Source of the DNA: Candidatus Rhodoferax bjergmarkensis
GTDB taxonomy: Bacteria; Pseudomonadota; Gammaproteobacteria; Burkholderiales; Burkholderiaceae_C
Direction: 5' to 3'
NCBI GenBank assembly: GCA_016708345.1
Contig: JADJFX010000038.1
Location: forward strand, 1-64,000
Length of the DNA stretch: 64,000 bases
The position numbers and the translations under genes were made by a program. The number at the start of each line of letters is the position of its first letter. Within the stretch, counting starts at the first letter, position 1. The notes beneath the pieces are model-generated. The model was not told the origin of the DNA. It searched no databases and saw nothing but the letters and a program-made list of their open reading frames with translations. Below are positions 45,817 to 53,434 of this stretch, one piece after another.

Positions 45817-47075
45817 CGAAAGTCAAACCGTTCAAAATGAATGTTTTGTCGGCTAACGCCACGTTTTTTCAGTACTTTGATGGCCGCACCGACCAAACCT
45901 TGAGGGCCACACAGATAACACGCCAACGCCGTAAGCTCTGCGGCGCTCGGTAGCACGGCATCCAGGTTGGGCAATTCGTCACCACTGGTGATGACCTGCA
46001 GACAGAGCAGCGGCTGTTGAACGGCCAACGCCCTGAGTTCAGCAAGAAAGGCTGCCTCAGCATCATGGCGGTGCAGATAAATGAGCCGAACGGCCTGCGG
46101 CAACGGTCCGCTGCGCAGAACGGCCAAAAACGGGGTAATGCCAATGCCCCCGGCGATCCACAGGCCCGGCCCTTGGTTTCGCTCTGCCAAAAAGTTACCA
46201 AACGGCCCCTGCACCCGCACAGCTACACCCGGTTGAACTGACTGAAGGTGGCGGGTGCAATCCCCCAGCGCCTTGATGCCGATCGACAGGCTGCCATCTG
46301 GGGCCATGGCGCTGAGGGTGTAGGGGTGGTATTCGCCGCAGCCATGGAAGCTTCGGCCTTGAAAAAAGGCGACCACCACGAACTGACCGGCCACGGCCGT
46401 GATCGGCTGTGCAAGTGGTCGCAAAGATACTTCCACCACGTCAGGTCCAAAATGATTGACCTGCGTCACCACAAAGGGTTTGGCGGCCCAACCGAAATCG
46501 CCGCGCAATATCCGCCACAACAAGAAAAAAAGTGCCAGCAAAGGCATGGCAATGAGGGGGGCCTCCAACCCCAGCCCCACCAGATGCGCGCCACCCAAAA
46601 TAACCGACAAGGTGAGCAGGTGATGCAAACGTCGCCAGAGCGAATAAGTCACCTTGGGGGAGAGCGAAACAACCAAGCCCACCATCATGCATACCATTGC
46701 GGCCCACCCAAACCACACCGGCCAGCCCTGCTGCCAAGGTGCCAGGCTTGCCCATGCGAGAGAGGCTGACGACGCCCAGCCGTCAGCCGCCAGCGCCAGC
46801 GGGTGCACCAGCAATGCAAGATAGGCCCAGATACCGAACCGATGATGCCAAAGGTACATCGGCTCCAGCCCACCCAGCGCTTTCGCCAGCCACGGCTCGC
46901 GAACCATGAGTACCAGGCTGGCCAGCAGCAGGCCACAGGCGATCCAGCCCGACACGATGGCTGCGCTTCGCCAGGGTGAAATGTCGTGGGGATACGACCA
47001 CCAGACCAAGCTGATGACTAGTGCAGCGGCTATCAGAAAAATCCAAAGAGAACGTGAAAAATCAGGTAGACGCAT
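45813..47075 (-). CDS. ferric reductase-like transmembrane oxidoreductase
   Basis: About 420 residues. The N-terminal half has six or so helices with a ferric-reductase-like haem domain (MYLWHHRFGIWAYLALLVHP with paired histidines, LWRRLHHLLTLSVILGGAHL). The C-terminal half is a flavin/NAD reductase domain: YHPYTLSAMAPDGSLSIGIK (FAD site), VRVQGPFGNF, WIAGGIGITPFLAVL and the ending ERFDFR. It should pass electrons from NAD(P)H across the membrane. Downstream cytochrome b5-like gene overlaps. I prefer the ATG at 47075; a TTG at 47084 is possible. Confidence 0.88.
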   Translation of the reverse strand: MRLPDFSRSLWIFLIAAALVISLVWWSYPHDISPWRSAAIVSGWIACGLLLASLVLMVREPWLAKALGGLEPMYLWHHRFGIWAYLALLVHPLALAADGWASSASLAWASLAPWQQGWPVWFGWAAMVCMMVGLVVSLSPKVTYSLWRRLHHLLTLSVILGGAHLVGLGLEAPLIAMPLLALFFLLWRILRGDFGWAAKPFVVTQVNHFGPDVVEVSLRPLAQPITAVAGQFVVVAFFQGRSFHGCGEYHPYTLSAMAPDGSLSIGIKALGDCTRHLQSVQPGVAVRVQGPFGNFLAERNQGPGLWIAGGIGITPFLAVLRSGPLPQAVRLIYLHRHDAEAAFLAELRALAVQQPLLCLQVITSGDELPNLDAVLPSAAELTALACYLCGPQGLVGAAIKVLKKRGVSRQNIHFERFDFR

Positions 47076-47107
47076 GCAAAACAAACCCGCTAGCGCAGTG
47101 GCTTGCC

Positions 47108-47142
47108 AACTTTCACGTTAACTTTCACGTCCAACTTTCACG
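47108..47142. repeat. three direct repeats upstream of the ferric reductase gene
   Basis: AACTTTCACG occurs at 47108-47117, 47120-47129 and 47133-47142, a period of 12-13 bases. The block lies between the stop of the small exported protein gene and the reductase start. It could be a tandem regulator site or a slippage product; a promoter is not evident. Confidence 0.6.
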
Positions 47143-47448
47143 CTATCGGCCCACGGTGTCCGTGCGCAAATGTTCACAAATGTCGCGCCCCCCAGCGGGC
47201 AAGGACAAGCCCTTGGCTGAAGCTCGCGCCTGCATCTGTTGGTGATGCGCCACCTGGTAGTCGTGGCACGGTTCATAGGCTTTGAAGGCGCGGACCGTGG
47301 CCTGGTGCTCGATGCGTTCTTTGGGAGACATGAAATGCCAGCCCTTTGTGTTGTGTTCACTGGCACGCCAAGGCCCTCGCGCCAAGGCAGTTCCCGTCAA
47401 GCTCAACATCAAGGTCAGCAAACACAGAATGCTGACAATAGAGCGCAT
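47143..47448 (-). CDS. small exported protein of unknown function
   Basis: A 101-residue protein with a clear signal peptide (IVSILCLLTLMLSLTGTALA). The mature part has two cysteines (YEPCHDYQVAHHQQM and GGRDICEHL) and many histidines, which might bind haem or metal. I do not recognise a named family. It precedes the ferric-reductase and cytochrome b5 genes on the same strand, so it may be a periplasmic partner of that electron-transfer unit. Confidence 0.7.
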   Translation of the reverse strand: MRSIVSILCLLTLMLSLTGTALARGPWRASEHNTKGWHFMSPKERIEHQATVRAFKAYEPCHDYQVAHHQQMQARASAKGLSLPAGGRDICEHLRTDTVGR

Positions 47449-47495
47449 GGCAAGGGCTTTAAGGTTGTTCTGAGGGTTGGACGAGCGCTGTGGGG

Positions 47496-48995
47496 CTACG
47501 CTACCAAAGTTAGCGGCACCGCTTTGGGCTTGCGGCGCGCTCTGGGCGGTTTTTTGGCGACCAGGACCGGCTTTTGCTCCACCTGTGGACTCACCAGCGC
47601 CAGGTATTCCTGGTAGCTGTCGCGCAGGCAGTGGGCCAGCACTTCAGGGTCTGGCACCTGCTCGGCACAGGCGGTAAATGAAATAACAATGGTGTCGTTG
47701 TAGCCGGTGACCGAAAACACCAGCCCCATGCCATCCGAAATGGGCATGATGGCCGAAACATGCGTCAGCCTGGCGCCTTGCAGGTAAAGCGGCACCCGCG
47801 AGCCCGGCACATTGGTGATGGCGCAATTGGCCAGCGGAACCCAGTTGCCCATCAGGGCCGAGGCAGAGCGCAGCATCCGGCTGGTGGCGGTGATCGCAAC
47901 CGAGGGAGCGTTTTGCGCCAGTTCAGTCAATTCACGCACACTGATGGCTTGCTCCATGGCGGACGAAGACGAGCTGGCGGTCTGGATGGCGATCAAGCGC
48001 TTGATCGGATCGGCGATGTGGGTGCCCAGTGTGATGCGTGCCCAGGAAAAATTGGCCCTGTTGTCGGTGTCAGCCCCGGTGTGCACGGCAATCGGGGCGG
48101 CAGCAACCATGCTCTCGTCAGGCAACTCGTGCTGCACGGCCAGATAACGCCGCAAGCCACCGGCGCACACTGCCAGCACGACGTCGTTCACCGTGGCCTT
48201 GGGTGCCAGGGTGCGAATGGCCTTGAAGTCCGCCAGCACAAACCGGCGCATATCAAACACCCGCTGGGACGATACCTCGGTGTTGAATCGCGTCATGGGA
48301 AAAGGGTGTGCTCGCCCCATGAATTCCCCCACAAAAGTGTCCACCGTGGACTTGAGCGCTGTCCAATGGCTGCTCACCATCTGGGCCATGCGCAGCGGGA
48401 AGGTTGCGAAATTGATCCCTGCCCGGCCCAGCAAAATCAGATTGCCGGGGGCCGACTCGGGAAACCAGGGCGCAGCAGGGGCTGGCGGGGGAGAAGTGGG
48501 TGAAAGATCATGCAAAAGCGCTGTGATTTCGTTGCCGTGCGCAATGTCCATTGCCGCATGGTGAACCTTGAGCAGCACGGCAAAACTGCCCACCGGCAAG
48601 CCGACAAAACTGTCCAGCCCTTCAATGACGTACATCTCCCACAAGGGGCGATTCAGATCAAGCGGGCGCGCGTGAATGCGTGATGACAAAATGCAAAACT
48701 GCCGCCAATCGCCCGGCTTGGGCAGGGCAATGTGGCGAACGTGATACTCCAGGTTGAAGTGCTCGTCTTCAATCCAGTACGGATAGTCCAGGTCAAGCGG
48801 TACGCGCAGAATTTTTTCGCGGAAGTTGGGCAGCCGGTGCATGCGGCTTTCGAACTGCGCCAGGATTTGCTTGAAGCGCACAACCCCGCCGGGTGCAGTG
48901 GACTGGTCGTAAATATGGAGCAGTGTCACATTGGAGTTGGCATGCCCTGTGTCGGAATAAATAAACGCGGCATCGTGTTCGCTGAGTTGTCGCAT
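47496..48995 (-). CDS. wax ester synthase/diacylglycerol acyltransferase (WS/DGAT)
   Basis: A 499-residue acyltransferase. The active-site motif HHxxxDG appears as VHHAAMDIAHG, keeping both histidines and the aspartate but with Ile in place of the following Gly. Other family blocks are RPLWEMYVIEGL, NDVVLAVCAGGLRRYL and ITNVPGSRVPLYLQGARL. WS/DGAT enzymes join acyl-CoA with a long-chain alcohol or diacylglycerol to make storage lipid. An alpha/beta hydrolase gene lies immediately upstream on the same strand. Confidence 0.9.
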   Translation of the reverse strand: MRQLSEHDAAFIYSDTGHANSNVTLLHIYDQSTAPGGVVRFKQILAQFESRMHRLPNFREKILRVPLDLDYPYWIEDEHFNLEYHVRHIALPKPGDWRQFCILSSRIHARPLDLNRPLWEMYVIEGLDSFVGLPVGSFAVLLKVHHAAMDIAHGNEITALLHDLSPTSPPPAPAAPWFPESAPGNLILLGRAGINFATFPLRMAQMVSSHWTALKSTVDTFVGEFMGRAHPFPMTRFNTEVSSQRVFDMRRFVLADFKAIRTLAPKATVNDVVLAVCAGGLRRYLAVQHELPDESMVAAAPIAVHTGADTDNRANFSWARITLGTHIADPIKRLIAIQTASSSSSAMEQAISVRELTELAQNAPSVAITATSRMLRSASALMGNWVPLANCAITNVPGSRVPLYLQGARLTHVSAIMPISDGMGLVFSVTGYNDTIVISFTACAEQVPDPEVLAHCLRDSYQEYLALVSPQVEQKPVLVAKKPPRARRKPKAVPLTLVA

Positions 48996-49016
48996 GCGCT
49001 AGGCCTCTGGCAGGTT

Positions 49017-49859
49017 TCAGGTCGAGTGGGAAAGGGTTGGTTCAGGCGTAGCGTCGGTTGTGTGGTGCCACACGCACCCCAACATGCCCTGGGGTTTGAA
49101 CGGTTTCCAGTCGTTCTCGGGCTCGGCCAGCCGATTGGCGATGATGGACAGCACAATGCCGTTGAAAACCAGGCCAACATGGCTCCCCGGCACCTGAATG
49201 TTTTCGTGCAGGGCGGGGTCGCCATCCATGGTGGCCTCTTGCGGTGGCACCACACCATCGGTCAGCGAGTACAGGCAACTCATGGGCAAAGCCAAGCGAA
49301 GTTTCTCCCGCACGGCTTTGACACGTGGCTGCATCATGTGGGCAGAGGTACCCAAGCGGTGCGACACCAGCCGGTAAAGCGCCTTCAAGGTGGGGGGAGA
49401 CTGATGACCCACCGCGTCCACGCTCACGGGGCTGCCCAGTGTGATGATGGAGCGCACACACTCCTGCGTGCTTTGGGCACCGAAAATCGAGAACACGCCG
49501 CCCAAGCTCCATCCAACCAGACTGACTTTGCGCCCCGTGGTGTGGTGCAGATAACGAATTTTCTGCTGCAAGGCATTGGCATGTTTGCTGCGAAAGCCCA
49601 TGTTGCGCCCAAGCCCCCAGGTGTGAACGTCATAGCCTTTGCTTTGCAGGAAAAGCTTGAGTGCAATCAACGTGGCTTCACCGGCCATAAAGCCGGGCAA
49701 CAGCAGCACCGGATGCCCGTCACCACGGGGTGCCTCTACCAAGAGCGGCAATGTAACGGGCAAGAGCGCGGTTTCCAGCAGGAAACGGGCCTCCAGCAGT
49801 GAGCTCAGAGCAGTCGGCGGACCGACATGGGTATGACGAACGACGGGGCGACGAGACAT
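49017..49859 (-). CDS. alpha/beta hydrolase (lipase-like)
   Basis: A 280-residue alpha/beta hydrolase: PVLLLPGFMAGEA for the oxyanion region, nucleophile elbow VGWSLGGVFS with the catalytic serine, an aspartate in SLTDGVVPPQEA and a histidine in VPGSHVGLVFNG. The layout resembles triacylglycerol lipases and related esterases. It stops 22 bases before the WS/DGAT start, so the two are probably co-transcribed and act on the same neutral lipids or acyl chains. Confidence 0.85.
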   Translation of the reverse strand: MSRRPVVRHTHVGPPTALSSLLEARFLLETALLPVTLPLLVEAPRGDGHPVLLLPGFMAGEATLIALKLFLQSKGYDVHTWGLGRNMGFRSKHANALQQKIRYLHHTTGRKVSLVGWSLGGVFSIFGAQSTQECVRSIITLGSPVSVDAVGHQSPPTLKALYRLVSHRLGTSAHMMQPRVKAVREKLRLALPMSCLYSLTDGVVPPQEATMDGDPALHENIQVPGSHVGLVFNGIVLSIIANRLAEPENDWKPFKPQGMLGCVWHHTTDATPEPTLSHST

Positions 49860-50147
49860 GAATCCGACTCCTTCGATACGAATAAAAACTTAACGACTAT
49901 CACAAAGTTTAGGAGCTAACAACAGCTAAAAATTAGCATACAGGTCTAATGCAGGGCTAAGGTGTCGCATAGGCGTCACATAAAAGCATGCGAAAACCGT
50001 CTTGGGCCACAGGTTTCACCGTTTCGTCACAGCTACGGGCATCTTCAACCAACAAAATGGCTGCTTGGCCGCACAGTTGATACAGACGACGCGCTTGCGG
50101 CACAATGCCATGTAAACCCATTCAATCTACAAAACACCTCAACATCC

Positions 50148-51422
50148 ATGAGCGTTACTGATGACGGCCTGACGAATGCCAACCCCCACGCCTTGGAAAC
50201 CATCGTCCAGGCCAGCGCCAAGCGCAGCATTGTGGCCTCCGAGGACATCTTTGACGAGCGAGGCACCAAACTGCTGGCGCGCGGCCAGCCGGTATCAGCG
50301 AGCTTGCAACAAAAACTGCTGGAGCGAAAGCTCAAAAAGCCGCTGGAATCCAACCTGGAAGCCACCGACGGTGTGAACCCCACGGAGTTGAAAACAGCGC
50401 TGGAAACGTTCATGTCGACCGACAACCCTCTGGCGCGGGCCTTGATGCCCTGGCAATCAGAGTTGGCGCAAGAAGTTACCAAGCTCAAAATTCACTCGGT
50501 GGTTCAACTGCTGCTCACCGCAGCCCAGGCAGCCCGCCCCACGGCTTATTTCCATGCCGTGCGCGGGATGGGGCTGGCCGGTGCCATGTGGATCAAAGGC
50601 GGCGGCGACCGCTCCCAGCTGCAATTGGCCCTGCTCGGGGGCTTGTTGCACGATTTGGGTGAAATGTATGTCAACCCCGAATACCTCGATGCCAAGCAGC
50701 CGCTGGACACCGCAGGTTACCGCAATGTGGCGGTACACCCGCGCACAGGTGCCATGGTGCTGGGCAAGATGGCCAATTACCCGGAACCGCTGGTACGCGC
50801 CATTGGCGAGCACCATGAACGGCTCGATGGCACTGGTTATCCGGGTCGTTTAATGGGCGCCGCTATTTCGCCGCTGGGGCGTTTGCTGGCAGTGGTCGAG
50901 GTCACGCTGGGGATTGCCGCCACATCCAAAGTGCCCTGGGCGCATGCCAGCTTTGCGCTGCGCATGATTCCAGGCGAGTTTGACGGGGCGGGCGTGAGTT
51001 TTGTGACTGCCGCAGCGCGCAATGCAAAGGAAGATTTGGCCTCGGCCGGGGATGCCTCGCATGCCGACCTGAGCCTGGTGGATGGCCAGCTTGCCGCCGC
51101 ACTGGCCGTGGCCGTGCAAATCAGGGACACCGCCACAACCCCTGCAGTCAAGGGCATGGCCGAGCGCGCCATCCGTTTATTGAGCCGGCTGCGTACCGGC
51201 TGGAATGAAATGGGCTTGTGGGCCGTTGATGAGGGGAGCGACATCTCGCCGGAAACCGCTTTTGAAGTGCGCATGGCCGGACGCGAGCTGGCCTACCGTC
51301 TGCGCTTCATCCGCCGCGAGTGTTTATGGCCAGAAAAGGAATTAAGCGAGCCCGAGAACCAAGCCCTGGCACCGCTGTGGACCAGTCTGGAGGCACCAGG
51401 GCGCGTGCCGGTTCAGGTTTGA
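50148..51422 (+). CDS. HD-GYP-domain phosphodiesterase-like protein
   Basis: A 424-residue protein starting at 50148 (MSVTDDGLTNANPHALETIV). A short N-terminal domain (EDIFDERGTKLLARGQPVSA) precedes an HD-GYP domain: HD in GGLLHDLGEMYVNPEYLD, HPRTGAMVLGKM, IGEHHERLDGTGYPGRL and SPLGRLLAVVEV. HD-GYP proteins usually hydrolyse cyclic di-GMP. Key motif residues HD, HH and DGTGYP are present, so activity is plausible. The 288-base gap upstream divides it from the divergent hydrolase gene and likely holds both promoters. Confidence 0.87.
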   Translation: MSVTDDGLTNANPHALETIVQASAKRSIVASEDIFDERGTKLLARGQPVSASLQQKLLERKLKKPLESNLEATDGVNPTELKTALETFMSTDNPLARALMPWQSELAQEVTKLKIHSVVQLLLTAAQAARPTAYFHAVRGMGLAGAMWIKGGGDRSQLQLALLGGLLHDLGEMYVNPEYLDAKQPLDTAGYRNVAVHPRTGAMVLGKMANYPEPLVRAIGEHHERLDGTGYPGRLMGAAISPLGRLLAVVEVTLGIAATSKVPWAHASFALRMIPGEFDGAGVSFVTAAARNAKEDLASAGDASHADLSLVDGQLAAALAVAVQIRDTATTPAVKGMAERAIRLLSRLRTGWNEMGLWAVDEGSDISPETAFEVRMAGRELAYRLRFIRRECLWPEKELSEPENQALAPLWTSLEAPGRVPVQV

Positions 51423-51443
51423 AACCCGCCAAGTTTGGCATCA

Positions 51444-51500
51444 AATTCGGCTTTAGCGCATATAAAACCTGCGCGAACAGCTATTAATTTTATAGTATTG
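51444..51500 (-). repeat. dispersed palindromic repeat family A, overlapping the selD stop
   Basis: Minus strand: ACTATAAAATTAATAGCTG, then TTCGCGCAGGTTTTATATGCGC and TAAAGCCGAATTTGA. The TAA of ACTATAA is the selD stop codon. Confidence 0.8.
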
Positions 51501-52554
51501 AGCGCACGACAAGTTTGGCTTGTGAGCCGCCATCGGTGATGTTGCCCACCTCGGCAGCCGCCGCAAAGCCGTGCTGCCTGAACAGCTCCAGCACAGCGCT
51601 CACCGCCTCGGGTGTGCAAGACACCAGCAAACCACCACTGGTTTGCGGGTCGCTGAGCAAGGCTTGGTCTGCTGCGGCAAAGCCGTGCGGCAACGCGATG
51701 TCGTGACCATAACCGGCCCAGTTGCGCCCGGACGCCCCGGTCACCAGCCCTTGCAGCGCCAGTTCGCGCACGCCGGGCAGCAAAGGCACCCGCGCCCAGT
51801 CAATGTGTACGGTGCAGCGGGCACCCCGCGCCAGTTCCAGCGCGTGCCCGGCCAGCCCGAATCCGGTCACATCGGTCAGGGCATGCACGCCATCTAACGC
51901 CGCCAACTCTGGCCCGGGGGTGTTGAGCTGGGTGGTCACGGCGATCATCTGCGCGTAGCCTGCTGCATCCAGCTTCTCTTTTTTGAGTGCAGCAGACAAA
52001 ACCCCCACACCGAGTGGTTTACCCAAAATCAGCCGGTCGCCCACCCGTGCATCGGCATTGCGCTTGACGCGGCTGGGGTGTACCAGCCCCAGGGCCACCA
52101 AACCGTAAATTGGCTCGACCGAGTCAATGGTGTGGCCGCCGGCTATCGGAATACCCGCTGCACGGCACACACTGGCACCGCCTTCAAGGATTTTGCCTAT
52201 CGTCTCGGTGGAGAGCACGTTGATCGGCATGCCCACCAGCGCCAGCGCCAAAATGGGTTTGCCGCCCATGGCGTAGACGTCCGAGATGGCGTTGGTCGCA
52301 GCAATGCGGCCAAAGTCAAACGGATCGTCCACGATGGGCATGAAAAAGTCGGTGGTGGCAATCAGGGCCTGCTCGTCATTGAGCTTGTAAACGGCGGCAT
52401 CGTCTGCCGTCTCGATGCCCACCATCAACTCCCTGGGCATCGGCATGGCGGTGATGCCCTTGAGAATATCGGCCAAAACGCCCGGCGCAATCTTGCAGCC
52501 GCAGCCGCCACCGTGCGACAAACTGGTCAGGCGTGGTTCAGCCGGGGCGCTCAT
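51490..52554 (-). CDS. selD: selenide, water dikinase (selenophosphate synthetase)
   Basis: A 354-residue SelD. The active-site loop is HGGGCGCK, with cysteine where some organisms use selenocysteine. Further blocks are TTDFFMPIVDDPFDFGRIAA, NAISDVYAMGGKP, GHTIDSVEPIYGL and SDPQTSGGLLVSC. SelD makes selenophosphate from ATP and selenide for selenoprotein tRNA and for 2-selenouridine. selA, selB and selenoprotein genes are not in the window. The DUF2934 gene upstream is 13 bases away on the same strand. Confidence 0.95.
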   Translation of the reverse strand: MSAPAEPRLTSLSHGGGCGCKIAPGVLADILKGITAMPMPRELMVGIETADDAAVYKLNDEQALIATTDFFMPIVDDPFDFGRIAATNAISDVYAMGGKPILALALVGMPINVLSTETIGKILEGGASVCRAAGIPIAGGHTIDSVEPIYGLVALGLVHPSRVKRNADARVGDRLILGKPLGVGVLSAALKKEKLDAAGYAQMIAVTTQLNTPGPELAALDGVHALTDVTGFGLAGHALELARGARCTVHIDWARVPLLPGVRELALQGLVTGASGRNWAGYGHDIALPHGFAAADQALLSDPQTSGGLLVSCTPEAVSAVLELFRQHGFAAAAEVGNITDGGSQAKLVVRSIL

Positions 52555-52566
52555 GGCGGGATGCTC

Positions 52567-52995
52567 CTAGCGGCCCAATTGGCCGGTGGCGATCAGGCGG
52601 TCCACCTCAGCCTCGGCCGCCAGCCAATCGTCGGTCGGATTGCCTTGGGCAAAGCCACGCCGCTCGGCGATGTAAAACGCGGCTATCTGAACATAGTTGG
52701 CTCGCTGCTCGGGGCTCACAAGGGTCACGTGCGACACGGGCTGACTCGCTGTTGGTTTGGCAGCGGCCGCTTTTTTGGCGGCGGGTGCTTTTGCAGGGGC
52801 TTTGGCAGATGTTTTGGCAGGTGCCTTGACAGGTGTTGTGGCGGGGGCTGCAATGGCGACCTTTTTTGCAGCAACTTTTTTGGCTGCCAGTGGCTTGGGA
52901 GCCGCTACTTTGGCAGCATCTGCCGGGGGCTTGGGGCTGCTTGTCTTTTTTGCTGCCTCGACTTTTTTCGGTGCTGCTTTCTTAGCTGTGACCAT
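52567..52995 (-). CDS. DUF2934 protein with histone H1-like Lys/Ala/Pro-rich tail
   Basis: A 142-residue protein. The first 85 residues are almost only Lys, Ala and Pro in short repeats (for example PLAAKKVAAKKVAIAAPA and KAPAKTSAKAPAKAPAAKK), like bacterial histone H1-type proteins. The C-terminal 45 residues (RANYVQIAAFYIAERRGF, then NPTDDWLAAEAEVDRLI) match the small DUF2934 domain. The tail is probably a DNA- or polyanion-binding module. It lies 13 bases before selD on the same strand, but a shared role is not evident. Confidence 0.8.
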   Translation of the reverse strand: MVTAKKAAPKKVEAAKKTSSPKPPADAAKVAAPKPLAAKKVAAKKVAIAAPATTPVKAPAKTSAKAPAKAPAAKKAAAAKPTASQPVSHVTLVSPEQRANYVQIAAFYIAERRGFAQGNPTDDWLAAEAEVDRLIATGQLGR

Positions 52996-53275
52996 GTGAT
53001 TCTCCTGACTTTGGCGACCTGTCGATCGCGCGAATTTTGATGCTGCCTGATTTCGGTTTATCTGGCCGGAATCAGTCCCCTGTCATTTGGAGTTTTGTAT
53101 TTAAAAAAACAGCGAACAGGTCCATCAAAAAAAATCGCTGTCACCGAAAAACTGCAAGGCAAAAACAGGGTGTATTCGCCATGGACAGAATGACAAAAAT
53201 CGGCACGCTAGTATCTTTCAAACTTTGGCGAAAAAAAGCGTGCTACGAAAAAAGTTTTTGTGCACGCGCAAGTCA

Positions 53276-53434
53276 GGGGTGCGGAAGTAGCCAATATCCC
53301 GCCTTGGGCGGTGCAGGTGGGATGCAGTGCAAGGCGTCCTGAGTGCGGTTTGGCTAGCCAAATAAGCGAAGGGCAACGAAGCAATGCGCCCGGCAGTGCC
53401 GCCCAAGGCGGGAAATTGGTTACTTCTGCATCCC
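53276..53434. repeat. long imperfect inverted repeat ending at the caspase gene stop
   Basis: Arms of about 40 bases: GGTGCGGAAGTAGCCAATAT then CCCGCCTTGGGCGG (53279-53312), and their complement at 53399-53432 (CCGCCCAAGGCGGG, then AAATTGGTTACTTCTGCATC). The loop of about 85 bases holds a smaller palindrome, TTTGGCTAGCCAAA. The right arm ends immediately before the stop codon of the caspase-like gene. It could be a MITE-like element or a large terminator. The preceding 53040-53275 holds no gene I recognise, only a GCACGCT/AGCGTGC hairpin. Confidence 0.75.

Noticed and set aside
47108..47142. A short CRISPR-like array in the three direct repeats
   Set aside because: Units are ten bases with two- to three-base spacing, far too short for CRISPR.
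51490..52554. Selenocysteine codon in selD
   Set aside because: The active-site position is an ordinary cysteine codon in HGGGCGCK and there is no in-frame TGA.
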